A DNA stretch of 64,000 nt from CAVPNY01 sp963706905 (GTDB taxonomy: Bacteria > Chloroflexota > Anaerolineae > Anaerolineales > UBA4823), in contig CAVPNY010000012.1 of assembly GCA_963706905.1 (NCBI GenBank), positions 558,001 to 622,000 on the forward strand, in the 5' to 3' direction. Below are positions 27,626-37,545 of the stretch, piece after piece. The notes under the pieces were generated by a model. That model was not told where the DNA came from, did not search any database, and saw only the letters and a list, made by a program, of their open reading frames with translations. The translations under genes were made by a program, and so were the position numbers. Position 1 is the stretch's first letter, and each line of letters opens with the position of its first letter.

Positions 27626-28638
27626 ACGTCTGATGTGAATTAGACTGCAGAAGCAGTCATTTCGAAAGTCTGCACCTTAATACCGAACTGGATATTCAGC
27701 ACATGCTTGAGAGCATGGCTTGCCATCTTAGCAATCACCCGGGTGCATAAACCCACCAGGGTTTTGGCTAGCAACCCTTCCAGGTCCCGACCTGTGTTGG
27801 TCAATTCATGGAAGACGCCTTCGATCCGTTCTCGAACGCTGTTCAACCAACGGTCCAATACTTTCGGATTTTGCTGATACTGGTTGCTACGCTTGGGTGT
27901 CCAAATCTGGTTCTGGGTCCAGGCATGGACCTGCGCCTGCCAATCCATGCCGATGAAGCCCTTGTCTCCAATGATCTGGCAGCCTCTCAAGTAGATGAGA
28001 ACCGCTTCGGCGGCTTCTCGCTCGTCGGTGTGAGCTGGCACCAGTTCATAGACAACTGGAATGCCGCTGAAGGTAGTGATCGCCACCAGTTTGTAACCAA
28101 AATATTTCATGTTGCGACTGGGGCAGTGACCATAGCTGGCACTTCCGGCGAAATCACTGTGACGATTGGAGCGTTTGACACCTACGACGGGCACGGGTTT
28201 GGTATCCAGCAGAAAGCGAGTGTGATGGAAAACACCCAATTGGACCAGCCAGGAACGCCGGAGTTCTTCTACCAACAAACGCAAAGCCCTTGCCCGGCGA
28301 TTGAACTGGCTCTGATCGATCAGCCTGGGGAAGAGCGTCAGGTAGTTAGCTCGCATGAAACCCAGAAATTGGGTCTCGCTGGGAAAAGGAATGAAATCCA
28401 TCGCTAATAACAAGGTGATCACTTCACTATCGCTGAACTTGGGCTTTGCCCCGGGTTTGCCTTTGAGATATCGAATGCCATGAGCTTGATACCAGTCATC
28501 AACCAGAACGAAAATGATCGTCAGAAGATCGGAAGCAGTTATACTTGTCATTGGGAACCTCCTGTGGATTTTGAGGTGGCACTCGAATCTTCAAGGATGT
28601 TCCCCTTTTTGTCAATCGAATGATTTCACATCAGACGT
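27626..28638 (-). mobile_element. IS982-type insertion sequence, 1013 bp
   Basis: The inverted ends ACGTCTGATGTGAA (27626-27639) and its complement (28625-28638) match over all 14 bases. Direct repeats AATTC flank the element (27621-27625 and 28639-28643), the target duplication. Length and single transposase gene fit the IS982 family. It lies just past the terminator of the secreted GH57 gene and 18 bases beyond the stress-protein stop, so no gene is visibly broken. Confidence 0.9.
27640..28551 (-). CDS. IS982-family transposase
   Basis: A 303-residue DDE transposase of the IS982 type: PKFSDSEVITLLLAMDF near the N-terminus, LLDTKPVPVVGVKRSNRH (first catalytic Asp), IIGDKGFIG (second Asp) and SVRERIEGVFHEL (Glu). 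The frame is intact. AGGAGG sits nine bases ahead of the ATG. A 199-codon open frame on the opposite strand inside the gene is a coding shadow. Confidence 0.92.
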   Translation of the reverse strand: MTSITASDLLTIIFVLVDDWYQAHGIRYLKGKPGAKPKFSDSEVITLLLAMDFIPFPSETQFLGFMRANYLTLFPRLIDQSQFNRRARALRLLVEELRRSWLVQLGVFHHTRFLLDTKPVPVVGVKRSNRHSDFAGSASYGHCPSRNMKYFGYKLVAITTFSGIPVVYELVPAHTDEREAAEAVLIYLRGCQIIGDKGFIGMDWQAQVHAWTQNQIWTPKRSNQYQQNPKVLDRWLNSVRERIEGVFHELTNTGRDLEGLLAKTLVGLCTRVIAKMASHALKHVLNIQFGIKVQTFEMTASAV

Positions 28639-28654
28639 AATTCTGTACTATGCA

Positions 28655-28689
28655 ATAAAAACAACTGGCAGGCTGGACACCTGCCAGTT
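28655..28689 (-). terminator. Rho-independent terminator of the GH57 / mal-type operon
   Basis: Read on the minus strand, a perfect 10-bp stem AACTGGCAGG/CCTGCCAGTT with a 7-base loop is followed by GTTTTTA. It starts 26 bases after the GH57 stop and ends that transcript. Confidence 0.88.
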
Positions 28690-28714
28690 GCAATATTTCT
28701 TCTCCCCAAACTAC

Positions 28715-31700
28715 TCACCTGGGAATGGTGAGCAAACCTATTTGGGCAAAGTCATCCGGTGTCAATGTACCGACTTCCGCCGTAGAAGGCGTGAAGGTTA
28801 ACTGTTGCGACTGGTCACCAGTATCCGCTAAATCTAAGATACGGGGATAGTTGGTCGCGCCAGCGGGCACGCCGCCAAAGCGCCATTGGGCAGCCACTTC
28901 CTGCCCATCGCGCACTCTCCACACCCCGGCTGAAGGGTAACCATCTTGCGACATCACCATCGCCGCATACCCCCAGGTGGCGGGATCGCCTTCCCCAAAG
29001 GCTTCGCGGGGCACGCGCATGGTTACCGAGGCTGCGGCGGGGTCAACAATAATCTTAAAATCGACTGTCGTGACCTGCTTGGGGACGCCATCCGTGTCAG
29101 GCGCGATGAATTGAGGTGTCCATCCCTCCGCCCAAATGGCGTATTCCCAACCATCGCCTTGCTTCAAAGCTGCATTTCTGCCGGGGAGAAGCAACCTGGC
29201 TCCGCTGCCAGCACCGGGATCCTTATCAACGTATACATCCAGGGTTTGCAGCGACAGATTATTGGGCGATCCCCAAGGATTCGGGATCGGGCCATTGAAG
29301 GTGAACTTAAACACCATGTTTGTGTCATCAAAGCCAACACTGAAAGTATTGAGATCAAACACTTGCGGCTCAAAAACGCCATCCGTTGGATAGGTGTAAT
29401 TTCCCGGACCATAGTCATCGCTCTCCGAGTCACTGACTTCCAAAAGAACATTTGTCAAGCCCAGATCGGGGATGATAATCTGCGCAGGTCCACTGGAAGG
29501 TAATGATTGCAAATCGCGTTCCGCTTGAGAAACGACGGCAGTCAGGCGCAGTTCATCGCCCGGCTGGATCTCTCCAAAGCTCGACAACGGCACAGCCATC
29601 TCCAGCACCTGACCCTGAGCTGTAACTTCTGATATAGATTCTCCAGGAGTCCAACCCGTGGTGGTGGGGTTAAAGGATGAGGCGGTGACAACTCCATCGG
29701 CCAGGGTGGCTTCGAAGAGATTCGTGGCCCCGTATCCGATCAGTCCTGGCTGATCGGTCTCCTGAGTTGGATGGGTATATGGATATACCTGGTCGAGGCG
29801 GGGAGAGTAAACATAAAACCCAACATTTACATCCCCAATTGTGTCCCAATCAGATTTCGAATCAACTCGCAGATATAAATTTTGTCCGTCAAGTCCATAA
29901 TACAACCCAGCAGCCAGGTCTTCCGCCCGCGCCATGGCTCCCCCGAGGGCAGGATATGCCGCGGCATTAGCCCACTCATCCTCAGACGTCACCTGACCAT
30001 CCACAACTGGGGTAAACAAGCCGGCAAATTGGGTGGAGGGTGTCTCTGGATTTGCAGGAATGATCGGGACCTCGATAAAGGTAGGAATTTGCTCACCCAG
30101 AGATGCATATACACCCTTCAGCAGGCTGCGGAAACCCAGGTCAAAGTAACTATCTACCCCAGAGTCCTGGTCGCTGCCATACCACCAGAACCAGTCCGAG
30201 CCTTCGGCCAGGTACATGAAGTCCAATGCCTGCTGCAAAGCTTCTGAGGAGGGAGCTGTCTTATTCTCCAGAATATCATATTGAGCCAGGTCTTCGCGGA
30301 CTTTCCGAAGATAATCCCAGGCCATCGCTTCTTGAGGTTCGCCAATCCAGGTATCATAGTTGGCACTGAACCAGGCTCCTGGGAATAAATTCTCCAGCGT
30401 TTGCTGTTCGGGGAACATTTCCATATATTCGGACGGCGTGACGGTTTTGATCGTCTCGCTCTCAGAAAGTTTCTGGTAAAGGGCATGCAGAAAGGCCTTC
30501 CCATCGTTGGGATAATACTCCCAGGCGTTTTCGCCATCCAGGATCACGCTCACCAGGTTGGGCCCTTGCGCGCCTTCCTCTTTTAGGCGAGCACGAATAT
30601 TCTCCAGACGGTTTATGAAATCCTGGGCGGCTTCCTCGCCAGGAGTCTGGGAATAGGTGAAGCCAACCTTGTCGGAAATTACCAGGTCGCGAAAGATCAT
30701 CATCACCTGCCCACCCCGGTCCCCCTGGACATAATAGGGCCGGTAGAGCTGGTCTGCCTCCTGGACGGTGTCTTTGGAATCCCGCGTGAAAGAACCAATC
30801 CCCAAGGAAGCTGCCAGGACGTTCTCGCCAGTAGCCATCCATTGATAACCAGCATTAGCTACCAGTGGGATAATCTGCTCCGCAACCGCACCCTCACCAG
30901 GCCATAAACCCAGCGGAGGCTGTCCAAAGTGATCCTGATATACTTCAACGCTTTTCTGCAGGTGTGTGATGGCGTCGTTTGGATAGGAAAAACGCTCTGA
31001 GGGCATTTCGGCGCTTGGATTACCGACCAGTTCCAGGTTAGTATCATATAGCAATGGCAGAATGGGGTGAGCATAGGGGGTGGTGATAATTTCTACCTGC
31101 CCGCTTTCTTGCAATTGTTTGTGGAGCGGGATGACCTCCTTTACAACACGCTCGACTTCATTGAATAAGATTGTTTTATCTTCCTCGGTGAAGTCCCGCC
31201 CCTTTACGACGAGAGTTTAAGGGGTTCCTGCTCCAGGAAATCTGGATCAAACCAGGCCAGGTTAAACCAGATTTGCAAGTCACGAAAATCCTGTTCGGTA
31301 AAAGACTGTAAAGCGGCGTCGATTTCTTCGGATGTGGATCCACCACGCTGATCCAGCAAAGCCTGGTAGCGGGGGAAACGCCCAACAATGTTCGTATAGT
31401 TGGCATCGAAGAAACGCTCCAGTATGAAGCGTTTATCTGCTTCAGTCAGTTCTGAGGCAGGTTTTTCCGCCAATATCCAATAGGTATCTTTTGCCCCATT
31501 GTTGGCGAAGTCGTCCAGCTGGCGGATCAATACCGGCGTCAGATTATAGGTAACATGCACATCCGGATATTGCTGCACGATGGACGCCATGTCATAATAA
31601 TCCTTGGTGGCGTGCACCCGCACCCAGGGTCGGGTATAAACGCCATCATCACCTTTGTAATACAGAGGCTGGTGCTGGTGCCAAAGAAGCGCTAAATACA

Positions 31701-31875
31701 AAGGCTCTTCTGCCTGTACGGTAGGTGTGACCTCCTCGACAGGGACCTCCGTCGCTTCTATGGTTGGCGCTGGTGTGGCTTCTTCGACGGTAGGGACGGG
31801 TGTAGCAGTTGGGGTAGTACAGGCTGCCAGGATAAACGCCAGCAGTACCAAAATATTTATTACTGTTTTTCGCAT
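28715..31875 (-). CDS. Secreted GH57 lipoprotein, amylopullulanase-like (one-base frameshift)
   Basis: A protein of about 1053 residues with a lipoprotein signal (LLAFILAAC), a Thr/Pro/Glu linker, then a GH57 catalytic region: LLWHQHQPLYY, GLWPGEGAVAEQ with the nucleophile Glu and VSVILDGENAWEYYPNDG with the acid/base Asp. The C-terminal part (about residues 560-1040) holds two beta-rich domains like the DOMON/CBM9-type module of amylopullulanases. The frame breaks at about 31200, where one base is missing; restoring it joins PLKL to VVKGRDFTEEDKT. It is the last gene of the importer operon, so surface glucan cleavage feeds the transporter. Confidence 0.88.
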
Positions 31876-31909
31876 TTTACAAAACCCTCATATTTGGATG
31901 ATTAAATGG

Positions 31910-31954
31910 CAAGCGGTTTCCAACCCGCATCCACTGCAGATTGAAAACCGCTTG
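31910..31954 (-). repeat. Stem-loop between malG-like and GH57 genes
   Basis: CAAGCGGTTT at 31910-31919 pairs with AAACCGCTTG at 31945-31954, with a 25-base loop. There is no T-run on the minus strand, so it is more likely an mRNA processing or stability element within the operon than a terminator. Confidence 0.5.
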
Positions 31955-31969
31955 AAGACATTTTTATCT

Positions 31970-32878
31970 TTATCCCTTTACGCCTCCCAGTGTCAGGCCG
32001 GAGAGCAGCCACTTCGCGGAGTAGAGGAACAAGATCATGGTCGGAATGGTAACCAGGATCGAAGCAGCTGAAAGCAACCCCCATTGAGTCTGGAATTCGG
32101 CGTTAAACCGCTGCAACCCAAGGGGCCAGGTAAGCAAAAGCTCCTGGCCTCCCAGCATGATGCGGGCGAACAGGTACTCGTTCCAGGCCGCTGTAAAATT
32201 GAATAGAAGAGCGATCGCCAGGGCAGGTGTGGAGAGGGGTAATAAAATCTTAGTAAATGCCTGGAGCTCAGAGGCGCCGTCGATGCGCGCGGCTTCCTCG
32301 AGATCGATTGGCACTGTATCGTAATATCCTTTTAGAAGCCAGATGCTGAAGGGAACGGCTGTCACGGCGTAGGCAAAGATCAGCCCGCGGTAGGTGCCGA
32401 TCAGCCCCAGACGGATCGCCAGGATATACAGCGGCACCATCAGCATAGCGGCTGGGATCATCTGGGTAGTCAGTAGAAATACCAGGCTGGCTGAACGGCC
32501 GCGGAAATTATAGCGGGAAAGCGCATAAGCCGAGGTCGCCGCCAGGATGACGCCGATGATCGATGTGGCAATCGTGATCACCAGGCTGTTCCAAACCCAC
32601 TGTAAAAATTCCGTGTCAAGTAAAACGGTGCGGTATGCATCCAAAGTCGCATCGGGCGGAATGATAGACAGATTGGTAGAAAACAGGCGGTCACCTGGGC
32701 GGAGGGAAATACTGACGATCCTGAGGATCGGATATATCGAAATGATGCAAAAACCGATTAAAGCCAGGTGGATTAGAAGCCGCTTGAAAGGGCTATCTTC
32801 CCGGCCGCCGTAAAAGAAGGATCGCTGGCGCCGAGTTGGTACGGTAGTTAAAGGAGTTGGGGCGATAGGTTGGCTCAT
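31970..32878 (-). CDS. Sugar ABC transporter permease, MalG type
   Basis: A 302-residue inner-membrane permease with six predicted segments and the EAA loop EEAARIDGASELQAFTKILLPL that contacts the ATPase. The C-terminus GLTLGGVKG is typical of MalG. Its ATG overlaps the stop of the MalF-type gene by four bases, so the two permeases are coupled. No MalK-type ATPase gene is in the operon; a shared ATPase encoded elsewhere is likely. The substrate is probably an alpha-glucan oligosaccharide, inferred from the neighbouring GH57. Confidence 0.9.
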   Translation of the reverse strand: MSQPIAPTPLTTVPTRRQRSFFYGGREDSPFKRLLIHLALIGFCIISIYPILRIVSISLRPGDRLFSTNLSIIPPDATLDAYRTVLLDTEFLQWVWNSLVITIATSIIGVILAATSAYALSRYNFRGRSASLVFLLTTQMIPAAMLMVPLYILAIRLGLIGTYRGLIFAYAVTAVPFSIWLLKGYYDTVPIDLEEAARIDGASELQAFTKILLPLSTPALAIALLFNFTAAWNEYLFARIMLGGQELLLTWPLGLQRFNAEFQTQWGLLSAASILVTIPTMILFLYSAKWLLSGLTLGGVKG

Positions 32879-33880
32879 TCTGTGGGTCCTTTCAACCCTC
32901 CAGTCACTCGGAGGTAAAAGATGGCATAGGCTAGCAATAACCCAAAGATCACAAACGCCAAAGCGGCTGCAAACCCATAGCGATTGTACTCAAAAGCCGA
33001 CCGAAACAGACCGGTGACCAGAATATCCGAGGTTTCGAGCTCATTTTGGTTAATGAAATAGGGAACATTGAAGGTGTTGAAGGTCCATACAGTACCCAAA
33101 ATGATGGCAGGCGTCAGCACCGGCCGCAAAAGTGGTAAAGTCACGTTGCGGAACTGCTGCCAGGTCCTGGCGCCATCAATCTCGGCCGCTTCGTAATACT
33201 CGCTGGAGATACTTTGCAAGCCGCCCAGAAGGATGACCGACATGAAGGGGATCCCCAGCCAGATATTGACCAGGCACATGGCAACAAAATTCCAGACCGG
33301 ATCTGTCATCCACGAGATCGGCTGCATGCCTAAATTCCTCAGGATTTGATTAAGAAAACCATACTCGAAATGGAATTCATTGCGCCACGCCAGGACTGCT
33401 ACCACCTGCGGGATCGCCCAGGGCAGGATGATAATCGAACGGTACAAACCTCTTAATCGCATTGGGCAATTCAGCAACAGATGCGATGACCAGGCCACCC
33501 AGGAGATGAAACAAAACACAGCCAAACGTCCACAGGATGGTCTGAAAGAGCAGCTGCCAGAAGGTGGTCTTCTTGAGAACCGGTTCTGTAAAAACGGCAA
33601 TATAGTTTTGAAGCCCGATAAATTCAGGATTCTTAAAGTGGCGCAGGCTCATGTTGGTGAACGAAATGCGCAGCTCCCAGAAGACCGGCCAGACATACAG
33701 TAAGAGAATCCCAACCACAGCGGGAGCCAGCAGCATGACTGCAAGGGACCACTTCCATTTGAGCCAGCGTACCAGGACAAAATATAGAATTACTTCGATG
33801 ACCAGGGAAATACCGACAACGTAGAGGATGGTCAAACCTACTTCTTTCATGCTGAGTAGAAAAAGTTCGCCAGCGGTCAT
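32875..33880 (-). CDS. Sugar ABC transporter permease, MalF type (one-base frameshift)
   Basis: The second permease subunit, about 335 residues after correction. The N-terminal frame holds three hydrophobic segments and FWELRISFTNMSLRHF; the C-terminal frame holds LYRSIIILPWAIPQVVAVLAW and the EAA loop YYEAAEIDGARTWQQF. They join if one extra base at about 33464 is removed, giving ELPMRLRGLYRS. A 12-base G/C-run hairpin separates it from the binding-protein gene upstream. Typical bacterial MalF proteins share this order. Confidence 0.88.
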
Positions 33881-33910
33881 AAGTCCTCCACGATCCTAGA
33901 TTGGTGGAGG

Positions 33911-33936
33911 GGGGCCGGGCATTGCTGCCCGACCCC
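33911..33936 (-). repeat. GC-rich hairpin between binding-protein and permease genes
   Basis: GGGGCCGGGCA (33911-33921) pairs with TGCCCGACCCC (33926-33936) around a 4-base loop, with one G-U pair possible. There is no T-run. Such hairpins after a solute-binding-protein gene commonly protect that part of the mRNA and lower permease expression. Confidence 0.6.
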
Positions 33937-33991
33937 TACTAATTCAATTGTTCGTGATTTATTTCCCCCAATAAATGAAGATTTGCTCCAA

Positions 33992-35359
33992 CTACTCGAG
34001 AGCCGCTATACAGGCTTCGGCAGCGGATTGCATTTCAGCCGCAGCATCCTCTGGCGTCATTGTATCTGCCAGGACGGCCTGCATCGGGGGCTTCATTGCA
34101 TCCCAGTTGCAGCGCATCTCAAGAGCATTCGGCATGCCAGTACCATAAGTCATCGCTTCGGCTGAGGCAGCCAGGATTGGGTCGCTGGTAACGACTTCAT
34201 TGCTCAGGGCTTCCTTGTTAGCCGGCAAACGAGTCAGTTTAACAACGATGTCAACCTGATTCTCGGTATTGGTGGCAAACATGATGAAGTCCTTGACGGC
34301 TTCCAGCTTGGCGTCTGCCAGTTCGAGCGGCAGCATGAAGAACACACCGGAGGTGTATGGTGCGGGCATCTGCCCTGTAGCAACAACCTGCGGGATAGGG
34401 GCAACGCCAAACTTATCACCGAAGACTTCTTTGTACCCACCCAAGGACCAGTCGCCGTTAATGATCATGCCAGCTTTGCTTTCCTTAAAGGAGGCATCAG
34501 CAGCATTGTAGTCGCTCTCCGCAGGTAGGATGCTTTCGGTGAACTTTAGGTCATACAGGAACTGCAGGGTGGCGACCATTTCTGGGGTATTCAATGTGGG
34601 GGTAACGCCATCTTCAGCGAATACAGCACCACCGAATCCACCCAGCCAGGGCACCAGCCAGAATGGCTCGGTCTGGTTGAAGCTCAGGCCATATGAATCA
34701 GGCGCGGCTGTTTGGACTGCTTTGGCAGCCGCGATCATCTCATCGGTATTGGCGGGAGCTTCAGGAACCAAATCCTTGTTAAAGAGCAGCATGAGTTGGT
34801 TGCCATTGGTGATCGGCACGCCCCAGGTCTGACCAGCGGAAGTTGCAGTCGCCAGAGCGCTATCCACATACAGACTTAGATCAAACAGATCATCCACGGG
34901 CTGGATCAGCTCGGCTGCGGTGAAGGGACCGACGTGGTCGTTCACTGTCCACAGCAGGTCCGGCGCAGCGCCAGCCAGGCTGGAGGTTTGGAAGTCCTCA
35001 CGCAGGGCTTCAACATCCTTGTTGACAACCTCAAAAGTGACTTCGGGGTGGGCGGCAGTATAAGCGTCTGTCAGGGCCTGAACATATTGAAGGCCACCAT
35101 CAGCTTCGCCTTCCTTGGTCCACAGAACAATGTTCACGGGCTCTGCGGCGGGTGGTGGTTCAGTTGCAACCGGCTCTTCAACTGCGGGCGGTTCGGTCGC
35201 AACCGGCTCTTCAACTGCCGGTGGTTCAGTGGCAACCGGCTCTTCGACTGCCGGCGGCTCAGTAGCAACAGGTGCTTGAGTCGCGGCCGGGGCGCAGGCC
35301 GCAAGGACCATAACGGCGATCAGCATTAAGCTGAACAAAAACCAGACTTTATTCTTCAT
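33992..35359 (-). CDS. Solute-binding lipoprotein of a maltose-type ABC importer
   Basis: A 455-residue extracytoplasmic binding protein with lipobox VLAAC (Cys about residue 21), an 11-residue-repeat linker and then an ABC family 1 sugar-binding fold: VNIVLWTKEGEADGG, WGVPITNGNQLMLLFNKDL and AGMIINGDWSLGGY. It delivers sugar to the MalF/MalG permeases. AGGAG is well placed before the ATG. A long leader of about 430 bases lies upstream, with a strong promoter at 35802-35830. Maltodextrin is the likely substrate, judged from MalE-like sequence and the linked GH57. Confidence 0.9.
   Translation of the reverse strand: MKNKVWFLFSLMLIAVMVLAACAPAATQAPVATEPPAVEEPVATEPPAVEEPVATEPPAVEEPVATEPPPAAEPVNIVLWTKEGEADGGLQYVQALTDAYTAAHPEVTFEVVNKDVEALREDFQTSSLAGAAPDLLWTVNDHVGPFTAAELIQPVDDLFDLSLYVDSALATATSAGQTWGVPITNGNQLMLLFNKDLVPEAPANTDEMIAAAKAVQTAAPDSYGLSFNQTEPFWLVPWLGGFGGAVFAEDGVTPTLNTPEMVATLQFLYDLKFTESILPAESDYNAADASFKESKAGMIINGDWSLGGYKEVFGDKFGVAPIPQVVATGQMPAPYTSGVFFMLPLELADAKLEAVKDFIMFATNTENQVDIVVKLTRLPANKEALSNEVVTSDPILAASAEAMTYGTGMPNALEMRCNWDAMKPPMQAVLADTMTPEDAAAEMQSAAEACIAALE
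35157..35270 (-). repeat. 33-bp tandem repeat encoding the lipoprotein linker
   Basis: Three full 33-bp units (35172-35204, 35205-35237, 35238-35270) plus a 15-base partial copy encode repeats of VATEPPAVEEP. Copies differ mainly at third codon positions, so the array is not newly made. It forms the flexible tether between the lipid anchor and the binding domain. Confidence 0.9.
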
Positions 35360-35515
35360 TTTTCTCCTCCGAGAAATTTTAATTTGCTTTTTTCTTCCCT
35401 GGTACCTTTCGAGTACTATGGGAGAGTTAGTAAAAGGTTCCTATCTACGATCTATGCCAGTGTTTTCTTTAAATCGTCGGCGTGGACTATTACCTCCTTT
35501 CTGGAACAAAACCCA

Positions 35516-35596
35516 AGAATTCCCCTACCGACCTGTTTTTTATCAAAAAATCAGCTTCCAATAGAAAACAGGTAGGTGGGTAAGGATCGGAATTCT
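35516..35596 (-). repeat. Long imperfect hairpin in the leader of the sugar-import operon
   Basis: Arms 35524-35543 and 35561-35580 match at 17 of 20 positions around a 17-base loop, and AGAATTCC/GGAATTCT (35516-35523, 35589-35596) extend the symmetry. It lies within the transcribed leader predicted from the promoter at 35802-35830. It may be a regulatory RNA structure or a remnant of a miniature transposon; no U-run follows it. Confidence 0.55.
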
Positions 35597-35801
35597 AGAG
35601 GTGTAAAACATTCGTGATCTTATCTGACCCCAATGGGTGATCTCATACAACAAATGGAAAGGGACAACCTCTCCTGCAGGAGTTATTTAGATATCTATCC
35701 TTTTATTATACGCCGAAAATAAATGTTGTGTCCCCATAGAAAGTTCAAACGACAGGGGTGATTGGTTGAATGAATGTTCGTCCATTTGAACCTACTACTC
35801 A

Positions 35802-35830
35802 CTTATAATAGATAAGAGTACACTTGTCAA
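35802..35830 (-). promoter_or_regulatory. Sigma-70-type promoter for the sugar-import operon
   Basis: On the minus strand TTGACA (35830-35825) and TATAAG (35807-35802) are separated by 17 bases, an almost perfect housekeeping promoter. The start point would be near 35795, giving a leader of about 435 bases to the binding-protein ATG. A second TATAAT at 35710-35705 lies within this leader. Confidence 0.75.
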
Positions 35831-35900
35831 GATTCTCTCATATTTTTCGCGCGGTATCTCACTTATTATTAATCCAATTTTTTACCGCCTGGATGATTAG

Positions 35901-37283
35901 TTATCGGCGAGGAGTTTTGACCCGAACATCTATCTGATTAGCAGCTTTCCCCAGAGCCTGTTTTGGGTCTTCCCCTTCCATCAGGATTGATTGGATCGCC
36001 TGATCCATTGGCCTCCAATAATAATCCATCGCAGGCATGCCCGGCAGCGGTGTTCCATTTTCAAGCGCAACTACCGCTTCCTCCATTAAACGGTCTGAGA
36101 TCTCAATTCCCTTAACAACAGGGATTTTTGCAGCTGCTGTAGGTTTAGACAGGTTCCTCTGTGCTCTTGCTGCCAGAAAATATCGAACTAGTGAACGAAC
36201 GGCGACCAGATTCTCCGGAGTGACGTTTGCATTCAGATAGACCACATCCGTCTCAATGAAACCCGAGAGATGATCTTTCTCTGTATCGGGCCAGGGATCG
36301 ATCGCCAAGTTTTCATCACCGATCGCTTCAGCTAAGCTGGCAGTATCCCAGGTGCCGGCGATAATAAATCCGGTCTTGCTAGTTTTAAATCGTTCCAGAT
36401 CCAAATCTGAATTTAACACCACGGGCAATCCAAACTCCTGAATGCTTTTGAGTAGCTCAATCCAACAAAGGCCGGTAGGGTTTTCGAAGAGTGGAGATCC
36501 ACGTGCATCCATCAGGGAGCCTCCACAGGCTGACAGGTAAGCCCCAGAATAGAAGAAACCCAGATCGATCACTGCCCCAATAATATCCCCCCGGGTAACA
36601 TTCACCGCTGATTCAAGGTATTCTGCGAGAGTTTGTGGAATTTCAGATAAGACCGAACGATTACGAAAAATCACCACCCCGCGGTTGTAGGAAATGGGCA
36701 AACCGATCAATGCATTCTTATACCGGACGGTTTCAAGAGCCCCTTCCCCAATCTTCTCAAAGAACTTCGGTTTCGCTATTCTACTGACATCGGCAACCAG
36801 CCCGGCGTCGTACAATTCGGTACCCAGCCAGAAGAACCCAGCAGTAAGTCTGGTCCCTCGCCATCTATACTCGATGCAAACCGGGTGGGTAAATCATCAA
36901 AAGGTATATATTTGAGTTCTACAGCCACCTTCGGATTCTTTTTTTGAAAGTCGTTGACAATCTGTTTCAGACTTACCAGTTCGTTATCAGTCCAGGAGTG
37001 CCAGAGAGTAATTGTCCCTGAAGGTGTGCTTGTTGGTGCTGGTATTTCTGTTACGCTAATTTCTTGTTTTAATTCATGTAATACAACTGGAGATGGAATT
37101 TCCGTCCGTGTAATTTCGATTGAATCTGTTGGAGTTTGAGTTGCCGCTTGCATACTCTCAACTGGTGGATAACCTCCCTCTGGGCGAGCTGCCCTTGTGT
37201 CACAACCAGCCAGAAATATGCTTAGAAGCAGGATGATCGTTATCGATTTTAATAAAAAAATTACTGGGAACCGAATACTGCAT
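35901..37283 (-). CDS. Second solute-binding lipoprotein (two frameshifts)
   Basis: A sugar-type ABC binding protein of about 460 residues. The N-terminal signal with lipobox FLAGC is in frame with MQAATQTPTD but joins the ATG at 37283 only if one T of a seven-T run (37254-37260) is removed. GTITLWHSWTDNE opens the binding domain, and a further one-base loss at about 36823-36825 separates GSSGW from GTELYDAGLVADV; the rest continues to 35901. Remaining features (LPISYNRGVVIF, AGTWDTASL, PLPGMPAMDYYW) fit family 1 binding proteins. No permease genes are adjacent, so it may serve the operon downstream or be an orphan. Confidence 0.8.
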
Positions 37284-37545
37284 GGGTTATCTAAACTTTC
37301 TCTTTCCCCTCGCTATAAGTTCTCGTGGGCCTTTGCACCAGCAGACCGCACCCTCCCAAGTCACCCCATATTTAGAGCCATCGTTCGAAGTGATACCAAT
37401 AAAATTCAATAATTTATCATAACACAGACGTCTCAAATAATTATCTCACCTAACAAAATACTAATGAATTGGGTAACTGCTCAGGCATAAATGCCTTTTG
37501 ATCTTTACCATTGTCAAAATCGTGCAACTCGGCCACAATTAAGGC

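Noticed and set aside
27808..28407. 199-codon open frame on the plus strand
   Set aside because: It lies entirely opposite the IS982 transposase, has no ribosome-binding site or known motif, and is a coding shadow.
28946..29503. 185-codon open frame on the plus strand
   Set aside because: It is antisense to the secreted GH57 gene, whose protein sequence is clearly conserved; the composition is that of a shadow frame.
35157..35270. 33-bp repeats as a CRISPR-like array
   Set aside because: The units are contiguous without spacers, in frame, and encode the lipoprotein linker.
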